64,000 nt of DNA, from contig NC_080044.1 in assembly GCF_012489685.1 (NCBI RefSeq), forward strand, positions 28,934,369 through 28,998,368. Reading direction: 5' to 3'. A program made the translations under genes and the position numbers. Below, piece after piece: positions 19,128 through 29,200 of the stretch. The stretch's first letter is position 1. Every line of letters begins with the position of its first letter. The notes under the pieces are model-generated. The model had not been told where the DNA came from. It did not search any database and saw only the letters and a program-made list of their open reading frames with translations. This DNA comes from Lotus japonicus (Eukaryota > Streptophyta > Magnoliopsida > Fabales > Fabaceae).

Positions 19128-21947
19128 ATGGTGAGTCAAACCAGAAGATCTACTGCAGATGCACCCCAGTTCCCTCACATGGTAGTTGGTCTAGCAACGG
19201 GTCAAAGGGGTCCTGAGAATCCGACACAAGATCAAGGTCAAGCTCAAGAGCAGATTGTTCCAATTGCAGAACGGGGCTGTGCCGTTCACTGCGTATATGC
19301 TCCTGAGGAACTTCAAGTCCTGGCAGAATGGAGATTTAACCTCGACAACCTGGCTACAAATGGGTATGATCTTCGTCCTGAAGTCCAAGCTCAAGGTTGG
19401 GGAGATTACTTCAACAGACTTCGAGGATCGGTGTATGAGAAACTGGTAAAGGAATTCTGGAAGCACGCCGACTGCGATGATACTCAGGTGGTATCTTACA
19501 TTCTTGGAAGAAAGATCATCATCACTGAGAAGTCTTTCGTGAATTTGCTGGGTGCAGATACTGCTTTTGGGTATCGTTTCCAACTCACGGAATCGAAGCT
19601 GAAACCCAGCACTAAAGATACAATCAACCAGGCCCTGTACACAAATTACAAACCGGGCAAGACGAATTACAAGGTGATGGACCTTCATCCCAAGCTCAGG
19701 ATCTGGCACAAAATTTTGCTCCACTGCATAAACCAGAGACCAAAGGGCAGTTCTCCAGACTACATCAACTTCAACCAGAAGGTGATGTTGTTCTTCATCC
19801 AAGACCAGAAGAAGATCTGCCTTCCCTACTTCCTGTTCTCCTACTTGAAGGAATGTATCCGGAAGTCTCGTACCACTGCCTCCATCAAGTCAGCGATCAA
19901 GTATATTCCCTTCGGGAGACTCTTGTCTGATCTCTTCATTGAGAGTGGCCTCGTTCAAGATCTGATAAATGCTGGATGCACAGAGGATCTGAGCACCATT
20001 GTCAGTGATGTCTTCACGGCAAACTCTCTAAAGAAGATGGGCCTAATCAAGAAGAAGATTGCTCCTGCCCATGAAGACACATCTTCTGAGATCAGAAGCA
20101 GAAGGATGCCTCTGAATGACTACCCTCTGTGGACGCAGGCAGACAATCCTGACGCCATTAGGTGCTATGTTGAAGACCTAAGGGCTCAAGGATTCGAGAT
20201 TGATCTCGATGACTTCTTCAGCAGACTGCCGCCAGCCCCAGAGTTTCCTTCTCCTCCCAAGAAGAAAGTTCAGAGGAAGATGCTCCTAGAAGAATCTTCT
20301 GAGGAATCAGATGTCCCTCTGGTCAAAAAGAAGAAGAGAAAGCCTGATGATGGTGATGATAGTGATAATGAGGATGGTCCTCCTAAGAAGAAGAAGACGC
20401 AGGTCAGAATCGTGGTGAAGCCTACTCGGGTGGAACCAGCTGTTGAAGTGGTCAGAAGGACTGAACCTCCTGCCAGAGTGACAAGATCATCAACACTTTC
20501 AAGTAAGTCTGCACTTGCGTCTGATGATGATTTGAATTTATTTGATGCACTCCCTATTTCTGCCATGCTCAAACACTCTTCAAATCCCCTCACTCCTATT
20601 CCTGAATCCCAACCAGCTGCACAAACCACCTCTCCACCACATTCCCCAAGATCTTCATTCTTTCAACCTTCCCCTACTGAAGCACCTCTCTGGAATTTGC
20701 TTCAGAACCAACCCTCTAGGTCAGAAGAACCTACCTCTCCCATTACCATTCCATACAACCCACTTGAACAACCAGAGCCTACCCACACACAACCTGGACC
20801 CAGAACCTCTGATCACTCTGTCCCAAGAGCATCAGAACGTCTGGCTCCCAGAACTACTGATACAGACTCTTCCACAGCCTATACACCTGTATCCTTCCCA
20901 ACCCATGTTGCTGATTCTTCTCCCTCCAATAACTCTGAATCCATTAGAAAATTCATGGAGGTCAGAAAAGAAAAGGTGTCTACCTTAGAAGAATATTACC
21001 TCACTTGTCCAAGCCCTAGGAGATATCCTGGCCCTAGACCTGAACGTCTAGTTGACCCAGATGAATCTATCTTGGCCAATCCTTTGGCTCAACAAGCTCA
21101 CCCTGCCCCTGACCAACAAGAACCTATTCAACCAGAACCTGAACCCGAACAATCAGTGTCTAACCAATCCTCGGTTAGATCACCCCATCCTCTGGTTGAA
21201 ACTTCAGAACCTCACCTTGGAACCTTTGAACCCAATGCTCAAATGTTTAACATTGGTTCTCCACAAGGTGCCTCTGAAGCCCACAGCAGCAATCACCCAG
21301 CCTCTCCTGAAACCAACCTCTCCATAATTCCCTATACTCACCTCCGACCCACATCTCTCTCTGAGTGCATCAATATTTTCTATCATGAAGCCTCTTTGAG
21401 GCTACGCAATGTGCACGGTCAGACTGACCTCAGTGAGAATGCTGAACGTGTGGCTGATGAGTGGAACACTCTGGGCACTTGGCTAGTAGCTCAAGTTCCA
21501 ATTATGATGCAGCTCCTGCATGCAGAGGGAAGTCAGAGGATTGAGGCTGCAAAGCAAAGGTTTGCTCGAAGGGTGGCTCTTCATGAACAAGAACAGAGAA
21601 ATAAGCTTCTTGAAGCTATTGAAGAAGCCAAGAGAAAGAAAGCTCAAGCAGAAGAAGCTGCACGTCAAGCAGCAGCTCAAGCTGAACAAGCCAGACTAGA
21701 GGCAGAACGACTTGAAGCTGAGGCTGAAGCTCTTAGATGCCAAGCACTTGCACCAGTAGTGTTTACTCCTGATGCTTCTGCTTCCATTCCAGATCCTCAA
21801 GCTGCTCAGAATGTTCCTTCCGGTTCTACTCAGTCAAGCTCGTCCAGACTCGACATCATGGAACAGCGTCTTGACATTCATGAATCCATGCTAATTGAGA
21901 TGAAGCACATGATGATGGAACTTCTGCGACGAACTGATAAACCTTAG
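19128..21947 (+). CDS. S1 env-like (third ORF) protein
   Basis: This 939 aa protein sits in the Sirevirus env-like position. I take the ATG at 19128 because homology with S2 begins there (MVSQTRRSTADAPQFPHMVV) and the open frame upstream is CT-rich leader. Residues ~45-330 are a globular domain with LRIWHKILLHCINQRPKG and KSAIKYIPFGRLLSD, like the 'putative plant transposon protein' domain (PF20167). Residues ~390-430 hold Lys-rich clusters resembling nuclear localisation signals. A long Pro/Ser/Thr-rich disordered stretch follows, then an Ala/Glu/Arg coiled coil at ~804-870 and a final helix. I see no signal peptide or membrane segment, so 'envelope' describes position, not evidence of function. 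Confidence 0.85.
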   Translation: MVSQTRRSTADAPQFPHMVVGLATGQRGPENPTQDQGQAQEQIVPIAERGCAVHCVYAPEELQVLAEWRFNLDNLATNGYDLRPEVQAQGWGDYFNRLRGSVYEKLVKEFWKHADCDDTQVVSYILGRKIIITEKSFVNLLGADTAFGYRFQLTESKLKPSTKDTINQALYTNYKPGKTNYKVMDLHPKLRIWHKILLHCINQRPKGSSPDYINFNQKVMLFFIQDQKKICLPYFLFSYLKECIRKSRTTASIKSAIKYIPFGRLLSDLFIESGLVQDLINAGCTEDLSTIVSDVFTANSLKKMGLIKKKIAPAHEDTSSEIRSRRMPLNDYPLWTQADNPDAIRCYVEDLRAQGFEIDLDDFFSRLPPAPEFPSPPKKKVQRKMLLEESSEESDVPLVKKKKRKPDDGDDSDNEDGPPKKKKTQVRIVVKPTRVEPAVEVVRRTEPPARVTRSSTLSSKSALASDDDLNLFDALPISAMLKHSSNPLTPIPESQPAAQTTSPPHSPRSSFFQPSPTEAPLWNLLQNQPSRSEEPTSPITIPYNPLEQPEPTHTQPGPRTSDHSVPRASERLAPRTTDTDSSTAYTPVSFPTHVADSSPSNNSESIRKFMEVRKEKVSTLEEYYLTCPSPRRYPGPRPERLVDPDESILANPLAQQAHPAPDQQEPIQPEPEPEQSVSNQSSVRSPHPLVETSEPHLGTFEPNAQMFNIGSPQGASEAHSSNHPASPETNLSIIPYTHLRPTSLSECINIFYHEASLRLRNVHGQTDLSENAERVADEWNTLGTWLVAQVPIMMQLLHAEGSQRIEAAKQRFARRVALHEQEQRNKLLEAIEEAKRKKAQAEEAARQAAAQAEQARLEAERLEAEAEALRCQALAPVVFTPDASASIPDPQAAQNVPSGSTQSSSSRLDIMEQRLDIHESMLIEMKHMMMELLRRTDKP

Positions 21948-22098
21948 TTTCTAGGATCTCTTCGTTTTTCTTTTTCTTTAACGTTGTTTTATTTTTGTTA
22001 AACTCTGTTTCTTTTTATTTACTTATTCTACTTTGTTCGTTTGTGATTATCTATGCATATCTATATATACTTGTGTCACATATGTTTGCCAAAATCTT

Positions 22099-22104
22099 TT
22101 TATT
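22099..22104 (-). terminator. Poly(A) signal of the small ORF, copy B
   Basis: AATAAA on the minus strand, 44 bases after the stop of the antisense ORF. Confidence 0.55.
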
Positions 22105-22147
22105 CATAATATCTTTATGTTTACATCATACATTCTTTCCCTAAAGT

Positions 22148-22540
22148 CTAGAATGGAGGATCTCTCCTCATTCTTCTGCACTCCTGGCGCTGCTCTGACC
22201 TATCCTTCTCCAGACGCTCCAGTGCATGCTGGATGCTGTTGAGCCTGTCCTTTAGCTCATCCCTCTCCAGAATCTCTTCTGAAGTCTTGAGCTTCTCTTC
22301 CAAGATCTCTTTTTCTTCCAGCAGCTTGAGTTCAAGCCGGCTGAGTTCTTGCACCTCCTCAACGAAGGCAAGAAATTCCCTCAGGTCTCTCTTCACCTCT
22401 GGACGCAGGTCCTCTTCCAGCAGTGTCCGTGTTAGCTCCGCGATGGTCGTTGTACCCTCTGGATGCCTGATGTTCAGGAACAAGTCCTCCTCAAAGGCCT
22501 TCTTCCTCAGCTCTTCTAGTGCTACGATGTATGATGCCAT
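22148..22540 (-). CDS. Small antisense coiled-coil ORF, copy B (S1)
   Basis: The intact 130 aa ORF starts MASYIVALEELRKKAFEEDL and ends CRRMRRDPPF. It lies tail-to-tail with the env-like gene (stops 200 bases apart), antisense to S1. Against copy C, the 14 codons for KAFEEDxFLNIRHP differ at nine codons and eight of these changes are synonymous, so the reading frame is real and selected. A GTG-started frame extends to 22594 but overlaps the TATA box, so I prefer the ATG at 22540. Largely helical, charged, with no membrane segment; function unknown. Confidence 0.82.
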   Translation of the reverse strand: MASYIVALEELRKKAFEEDLFLNIRHPEGTTTIAELTRTLLEEDLRPEVKRDLREFLAFVEEVQELSRLELKLLEEKEILEEKLKTSEEILERDELKDRLNSIQHALERLEKDRSEQRQECRRMRRDPPF

Positions 22541-22593
22541 TTTTTTTTTACTGAAAATTGTTCGAGGTGTGAAGCTTACCTTTCTCTCCAACA

Positions 22594-22647
22594 CTTTATA
22601 TAGGCTTCACTTTCTCTCTGAAAGTTAATGCTCCTACAGTTTCTCGA
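22594..22647 (-). promoter_or_regulatory. Antisense promoter, copy B
   Basis: On the minus strand TCGAGAAACTG (22647-22637) is followed by TATATAAAG (22602-22594), about 54 bases before the ATG. Further upstream CACCGGTCAAGG (near 22690) matches the S2 and S4 copies. Confidence 0.62.
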
Positions 22648-22789
22648 GGTTAAGTTCTTGGTAACTGACCCTTCTCTTTACTCCCTTGACCGGTGATAAA
22701 CGTTCTTCTCTTGCATTAACTCTTCTATTTATTTCGCCTAACTCTGATTCTTGCATAATTTTCTTTTTCTTTAAACTTAGACCTTCTCT

Positions 22790-23344
22790 AAGGGGGAGTA
22801 CCTTGTACTTCAAGCTAAGTTTTTCACACCCCAAGCTTTTTGCTTATGACAAAAAGGGGGAGTAAACCCAGTTTTTGATGTGTAAGATGTGTTAGTGTGA
22901 TTTATTTTTTCTTTTGGAGAATTTAAGAGTTCCACCTTCATGACCATAGATGTGTCACTGGGCAAATACAAGGAATACATTTCACTTCTTCTGAAGTGAT
23001 TCTAAGTTGTCTCTGATACCCAAGACTCTGATACCTTGTCCGTGGCTCTGATTACTTATGCGCTCTGATTATTCGATTTTCATCTATGTCATAAGTTTTT
23101 CACTCTGAACTCTTATATCATTTAGCTCAGAATCTAGACTTTACTAACGTTTTCATCAAGTATTAGATTCAGGGGGAGCTAAGCTCAGAATCAAGCAGTG
23201 ACTTGAATTCAGAATGAGCAAGATAAACTATTCACATCAGGATAAGTCTTATTCTATATCTCTAAACTCTGAGTGAATTCAGTTTAATGTTTAAGAATTG
23301 TTCATCAAAAATCTTAGTTTTGTCATCATCAAAAAGGGGGAGAT
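22790..23344 (+). other. Multiple polypurine tracts of S1
   Basis: Four purine tracts occur: AAGGGGGAG (22790-22798), AAAAAGGGGGAG (22851-22862), AGGGGGAG (23171-23178) and AAAAAGGGGGAGAT (23331-23344), the last directly before the 3' LTR. Repeated polypurine tracts between the env-like gene and the LTR are a known Sirevirus hallmark. The last one is the presumed plus-strand primer. Confidence 0.85.
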
Positions 23345-24551
23345 TGTAAGATCAAGTTTTGATCTAGTAGTACAACTCTATGTTTTGATGATTACAAGTT
23401 AACCTTTTGATATGAACAATTGTGGTACTCTAACGTGTTTTTCTGAGTGTGCTATTTACAGGCTCTGACCTCAACTCAATCTCACACAAATCAGAAGCAC
23501 TGTGTATAAAGAGTGACCCAAGCAACGCTTTCGCATTCACCATGTTCAGTATGAACAGTGGAAAAGCTTCAGAAGTTCTGAAGGTATACAAACTCTGATG
23601 TGGACTCAGTCACTAGAAGCTCTGAAGATCCAGAAAGTCTGATAACCAAGAAACACTAAAGGCTCAGATGTTCTGATGGTGTAGAAGACTCTGAAGATCC
23701 AGAAGCTGATTAGTGAAGTTCTGATGTCCAAAAGCAAGATACTCTCAAGACCATGTTCTTCCCTCTGAGTTCAGAATCAGAAGAAACAATGGTCAGAGGA
23801 TCTGGGCTTTCCCTCTGACTCTGATCAACCGGCTTCACAAGTTCCAATATGAAGCATTCCCCTGATCAGAAGTCTCCTAGGTTTAAAGGTCGCGTCGCTA
23901 TCCAAGTACAAAAGCAACTGTACCTTCCTGACGACCTACCTAACGTTCTCAGCCACAGCAGAAGCTGGATTTTCCAGAACTGCCCTCCAACGGTAGCATT
24001 TCCCATGCAACGCTCAACCCTAATCCTTGGTATATATAAAGAGGCTGAAGACTGAAAGAAGCGGCTAGAAGCATTCACATACGCGCAAGACAATCTTAAA
24101 TTCTTCTAAGCTTTCTTTCATCGAAAATTCATTGAGTTTACTATCAGCTTTTTAGAAGCAAATCTCTTGTAAACAATTCTTTGATAAACAGTTTGTTTAG
24201 TTCCTTTAGGAGATCAAGGCTGATCGGATCCTAGAGAAGACTAAGAGAGTGAATCTTAGTGTGAGCTAAGTCAGTGTAATTGTTAGTCACTTGTAGGTTT
24301 CAAGTGCAGTTGTAACTCTTACCTGATTAGTGGATTGCCTTCATTCGAAGAAGGAAGAAATCACCTTAACGGGTGGACTGGAGTAGCTTGAGTGATTTAT
24401 CAAGTGAACCAGGATAAAATCCTTGTGTGCTTTTCTATCTCTTATCTTTAGCACTTAAGTTCTCGAAAGATTTGTCAAAATCTTTAAGGTGGAAGTTTTA
24501 TACTGAAAACGTTATTCAAACCCCCCCTTTCTACCGTTTTTTATACCTTCA
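23345..24551 (+). repeat. 3' LTR of Sirevirus S1
   Basis: 1207 bp, the same length as the 5' LTR, with roughly six substitutions noticed by eye (for example CATTCGAAGAAGG against CATTCTAAGAAGG). Ends TTTTTTATACCTTCA; the second CCCAA follows. Confidence 0.95.
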
Positions 24552-24740
24552 CCCAAGACTGAACCGTCTGTCAACACTGCTCGAGGAAAGCGCCTTGCTG
24601 CCAAAGCAAGAGTTTACACCATGGATGGTGAAGAGGCTGAGGGAGTTGATGGTCTGATCAGAGGGAATTGCGAGATTGACGGTAATCTCCTAACTGTACT
24701 TTTCGATTCCGGTGCAACACATTCGTTTATTTCTAGGGAG
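24552..24740 (+). pseudogene. Tekay protease start, cut at an inversion junction
   Basis: This continues the gag frame of 7962-8940 after removal of S1 and one CCCAA. It encodes the linker and the start of the aspartic protease with FDSGATHSFIS. The frame ends abruptly at 24740 where the sequence changes to minus-strand LTR (shared CTAGGG at the joint). The rest of pol is absent from the window. Confidence 0.8.
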
Positions 24741-26182
24741 ACTAGGGTTACACAAAGCATTATAAACCTCGAAGTACGATAATCTAACGCGTTAAGACAA
24801 GTTTTCGAAAAATGAAATTTTCCTCCCCCTAAGGAGGAGCTCTCGGCCACACATCACAATTGTGTGTGTCGATTTTTCTTCGATCAAACTTGGTTCCTAG
24901 GTTATCATTAGTCGTAACTAAGACGATTCTAAGCTCGGAAAAATTTTCGGATCGAAAACTGTCGCAGGGGTATTTTGGTCAATACTTTCAGCTCAGAATT
25001 TCAAAATTTGAATTTCGAAAAACAAATTGGATGGGGACGTTACCAACGACGTTTATGACAACTAATCCTACTAGCGCTAAGCTAAGTCGAGAGTTTTCAG
25101 CTTAAAGGATGAGACTTTGTATAGAAATGGGTTTTTCCAACAGAAATGAATTCCAGCGGCATTTCGGCGACATTCGGCAAAATGTAATCCGCTAGAAGTA
25201 CTCTTGGGTACGTAGGGAATATGTTTAGACACTAAAATCAAGCTATTTGGACAGTTTTACAAAAGCTCAAAACTTTGAGCACAGAAAGACGACAGAATTG
25301 ACGATCAGAAGTGAGGGATAGTATCTATACCTCGTAGTCTTCGAATAGCAACGAACGGTGAAGCAATCGGGCAAGAAACGGCGAAAATCACTTCCTCCTC
25401 CTCCTCTTGGGTTGCTCGCGGGTTTTGGGAAGAAAATGGTGAAGTTTTTGCAAAATTTTTCATTTTCTTGCTATTTATAGGTTTTGGAAAATGCGGAAAA
25501 ATGAAAATTTCGCGATTCCGATTTTTCCTACGTATTCCTCGGAGAATTCTAAGATAGGTTCTGGCGACAGAATTCCTGAACTCAATACAGGTTTCTTGGA
25601 ATTAAATCAAACGATCCAAAATCGGTGTAAATCGATTTATCCCGAAAAATTACTTTTTGCAGTTGACGTCGGATGAGAAAACTTCGTTCTGAAGAAAGAT
25701 TGGAAATGTCAAGAGAAATGGGTGTACGCTTGTGGAATCTTCATTTGAAGCTCCGAATAGAAAAAGTCTTCATTGTCGGTTGATTTTAGGTTTCTTGAAC
25801 TATCAGTGATTTAGTTTCGGCAAACTTCCGAGTATTGGAATTTGACGTTCATACATTCTAGGGTTTCGTATTGAAACGCTTGTTTATAGATGATCAAGAG
25901 ATGTTCTAACATTTCTCTGAAGATTTTTGGAATTAATTTCCATCGTGTCTTTAATTATAATTTAATTGTTTAGGATCACTCTCGTTCCGAATATAAGTAA
26001 ATATTTATCGTGCTATAACTTATATCGACTTTAATACAATCCTTAGCCTTTTTCTGAACTTTCTCCTTCATAAATTGATTCCATTCGATAAACTTGTTCA
26101 GGTTTTTCCTTCACGTTACATCGACTAATCGTGAATAGGAATTTTATTCAGTTTATTCTAACTTAAAAACTTGGGTCTCACA
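24741..26182 (-). repeat. Tekay LTR 5' part (U3), minus orientation
   Basis: It aligns with 63481-64000 of the right-hand LTR and ends GGGTCTCACA (LTR 5' end TGTGAGACCC) at 26182. TATA box TATAAATA on the minus strand at 25472-25479. Open frames here are shadows. It complements the LTR part at 5195-7750. Confidence 0.82.
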
Positions 26183-26239
26183 CCCCAATTGAAGAGGTCA
26201 ACGTTATCTTCTACGAGTTCACTCAAGCGTTGTTCTTGG
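26183..26239 (-). pseudogene. Tat pol fragment before reverse transcriptase
   Basis: After removing the solo LTR (26240-30274) and one CTTGG, the minus strand reads on from protease to LSELVEDNVDLFNW. This corresponds to the L-x-N-x-DLFAW block that normally precedes reverse transcriptase in Tat elements. The fragment ends at the Tekay duplication CCCCA. Only 57 bp remain. Confidence 0.55.
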
Positions 26240-29200
26240 TGTAACACCCCGATTTCGGTGGCGTCACTTTAGTAACCAAAAGTAAACTTAATGCGGAAAA
26301 ACGTAAATATTTTTTTTTCATAATAACTAGGACAAGACTGAATTAAATAAAACCCAAAAGCGAAAAGCAATAAAACTAATATACAATATATATAAACAGC
26401 CCCCGCTGTAAGTAGCAACCTCGTCACGAGTAAACCTCCAGTGACGGAAAGAAAAGTGTAACGCCCGAAGGCAAAAGGTACAATCTACAAGAAAGGTCAA
26501 GTGTCCGCAACACCATCCCTCAAAACTGAGAATAAGCTGGCCCATCGGCCTGAAGCAAGACCTCCTAAGTCCAACCAACTCTCTGTGATTCTCGTAAAGA
26601 ACCACACAAAAAGCTATAGGTGGGAAACTACCCTGTCCCCGAAGAAAACAAATGATGTTCAGAGCTAAGACTCTACTCCTACACTAATCCCATCTCGAGG
26701 AGCTCACACCAGCACTAAAACCTACATGCTAGCATGATCGTCGCCCGAATCTGAATCCAGAACGACCTAGTCTATGTACACCATCCGTCCTCCTCTCGCT
26801 ACCGCGATACGCTCCAGTTCCCGCATCTCAACCCTATTTCCTCCCGAAGGATGAACCATCATGAATCAGCCCGCCAAAGACATCTGACAAAGGGCGTTTG
26901 TTCGCCAAAGCACACACAGAAGACGCGAGGGTCAACTCCAAAGAATTATGTAAATAATAACACCAATAAAAATAAATAAGATAATAGCCACTTAGGCTTA
27001 TGACTAGGGATAACATCCTAGGGTTGCATATTTCCACAAGGATATATCGACGGTAAATCACAGTTAACATGCATCAAGTAGAACTAACAAGTATCAAACA
27101 CACTCAACAACTATGCCAGTATGCATGTTGCATGAAATGATATGCAGGTTAACCCAGTCAACCAATATGCATTCCGGAACGGATGGACATCAACGGATCA
27201 GCCCTTCACCAGCCACGGTGGTGCCATTTCGGCCCGCGTGCCTCTTACACCACACAAAGGTAGTCAGATCAGCCGTAACCCGTAGGTCTGCCATTTCGGT
27301 CTGCTACAAGAGACGTTTACAAACGCTCTTTCACGGAAATCCGGGTCTTATGACCATTTTGGAATCCGACGAGGTCCAGAGTACGTCCTGTGTTAATACC
27401 CCATTAATGTTGCATGAATGCAGGATGATTAGTCAACCAACGTCTCCGATCTCACTCGACACGTCGCCACGTGTTCTAGGTAAATTAAAGTTTCTAAAAG
27501 CTTACCCTAAGGTAAAGTCGATTCTGCGACAAAATACAATAATCATAAAATGAGTGCAACCACTCACGATGACTCTTCGGGTCATCAATGCTCTCACGAA
27601 GTCTCACGCTTCAGTGAAGTTTCATGCTCTCACAAGGTCTCACGCCTCAGTGGAGTTCCACGCTTTCCACAAGGTCTCACGCCTCAGTGGAGTATCCCGC
27701 ATTCACAAGGTCTCACGCCTCAGTGAAGCTTCATGCTGTTCACGAGGTCTCACGCCTCAGTGAAGGTCCATGCTTTCCACAAGGTCTCACGCCTCAGTGG
27801 AGTATCACGCATTCACAAGGTCTCACGCCTCAGTGAAGCTTCATGCTGTTCACGAGGTCTCATGCCTCAGTGAAGGTCCATGCTTTCCACAAGGTCTCAC
27901 GCCTCAGTGGAGTATCACGCATTCACAAGGTCTCACGCCTCAGTGAAGCTTCTCGGCTCATCCCTTGGATGGCTAACAAACTGCTCAACGAGCGAAGGAG
28001 TACCCACATACTCAGAACTTACCAAACTCCTCAACACTTGGATCCGACGACACTCCTCGTTTTTCCAAAACTATGACTTGACTTCCAATGCCTTCCTTCG
28101 AGGTTGTTATCATTACTTAAAGATTTTGAGGTTATTTAAGGTCTTATGAATTTTCTTTATAAAATAGATTCCATTTTGTCTTATCGCAAGTCTTATACAT
28201 TTGCAGGATCTCCCAATCCCAAGTCGCTTCCAGAGGATGTCTCGATCCACTAAACAAAATTAAGGCCCGAACCTCGTTCGTCCTATCAAACTTTCTCAAA
28301 ACTCTCAAAATAAAATCGGCATGACCTGCCCGCTATTCTCACCATTCAGAATCTCAGATTCCAGTACAGAGCATATTTAAATAATCACAATCAACAACAT
28401 GTCATATATCAATAAATCGCATCATAAACACTTAGCACTTAGCATATAAAGCATGCACCACACATCCTAGATTACCCACATAGCACATAGCATGTAAGAC
28501 AATATCAAAAACATTCAGTAGATGAATCATCTACATTGTCAGCCGAAGCCTCAGAAAACATTTTCCAATCACACACAATTCCAGTGCATAAACAGTAAAC
28601 AATGTCGAAACATCGACCCTAAGCATTAACTAGAGATTCAGTGAGAAGCCCTCACCTGCAGATTCTCCAGGATTATCTTCTAACTCTTCCTCACAAGCAA
28701 AGCGTTGCTCCTCAGGAAATTCCTCAAAAGTTCCTTTAAAGCAAAGTCACAGAAATACTATCAGAATCTATCGAAAACTAAGCTATCGATACTTACTAAG
28801 GTTACTCGAAGTAATCTATACTCTAAGGTACGATAATCTAGCGCGAAAAGACAAGTTTTCGGAAAAGGAAATTTTCCTCCTCCCCCCTAATAGGGCTCGG
28901 CCACTTTAGGTAATTATGGGGCTCGATTTTTCTTCGATCAAACTTGGTTCCTATGCTATCATTAGCCGTAACTAAGGGTATTCTGAACTCGGAAAAATTA
29001 TCGGATCGAAAACTGTCGCAGGGGTATTTTGGTCATGATTTTTAACTTAGGATTTTCAAAACTGAAATCCCAAAAATAAAATTTTGCAGGGACGTCACCA
29101 ACGACGTTTATGACAACTAATCCTACTAGCACTAAGCTAAGGCGATAGTTTTTAGCCTAAAGGTTGAAGCTTTACTCCAAAAACTCCAAAAATGGGTATT

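Larger units (their letters stand above)
8941..24551 (+). mobile_element. Sirevirus S1, complete, CCCAA duplication
   Basis: The LTRs (8941-10147 and 23345-24551) are 1207 bp each. CCCAA flanks both ends (8936-8940 and 24552-24556). Order: 5' LTR, primer site, gag, pol, env-like gene, antisense small ORF on the other strand, polypurine tracts, 3' LTR. I noticed about six differences between the LTRs by eye, so it is fairly recent. All its long ORFs appear open except pol, which is split by a solo LTR at 14436-17992. It sits inside the Tekay gag-protease gene. Confidence 0.95.
4360..26182. mobile_element. Tekay/Del-like Ty3/gypsy element, deleted and internally inverted, CCCCA duplication
   Basis: The outer ends are both minus-strand LTR ends: TGTAACACCCC at 4360 and GGTCTCACA ending at 26182, flanked by CCCCA at 4355-4359 and 26183-26187. 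Between them, 5195-24740 lies in plus orientation: LTR 3' part, primer site, gag, start of protease. Turning 5195-24740 round would give a minus-strand element with a nearly whole right LTR (about 90 bases missing at the join) and a left LTR cut after ~835 bases, with reverse transcriptase, RNase H and integrase lost. The simplest history is internal deletion plus inversion after insertion. Sirevirus S1 (8941-24551) entered later. Confidence 0.75.

Noticed and set aside
19191..19802. Long minus-strand frame opposite the S1 env-like gene (also 12747-13187)
   Set aside because: Shadow of strongly coding sense sequence; not conserved as protein and no promoter seen.
27596..27955. Regular repeats that could suggest a CRISPR-like array
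   Set aside because: Repeats are directly tandem with related 'spacers' in a fixed higher-order order and lie inside a plant LTR; no cas genes and not prokaryotic DNA.
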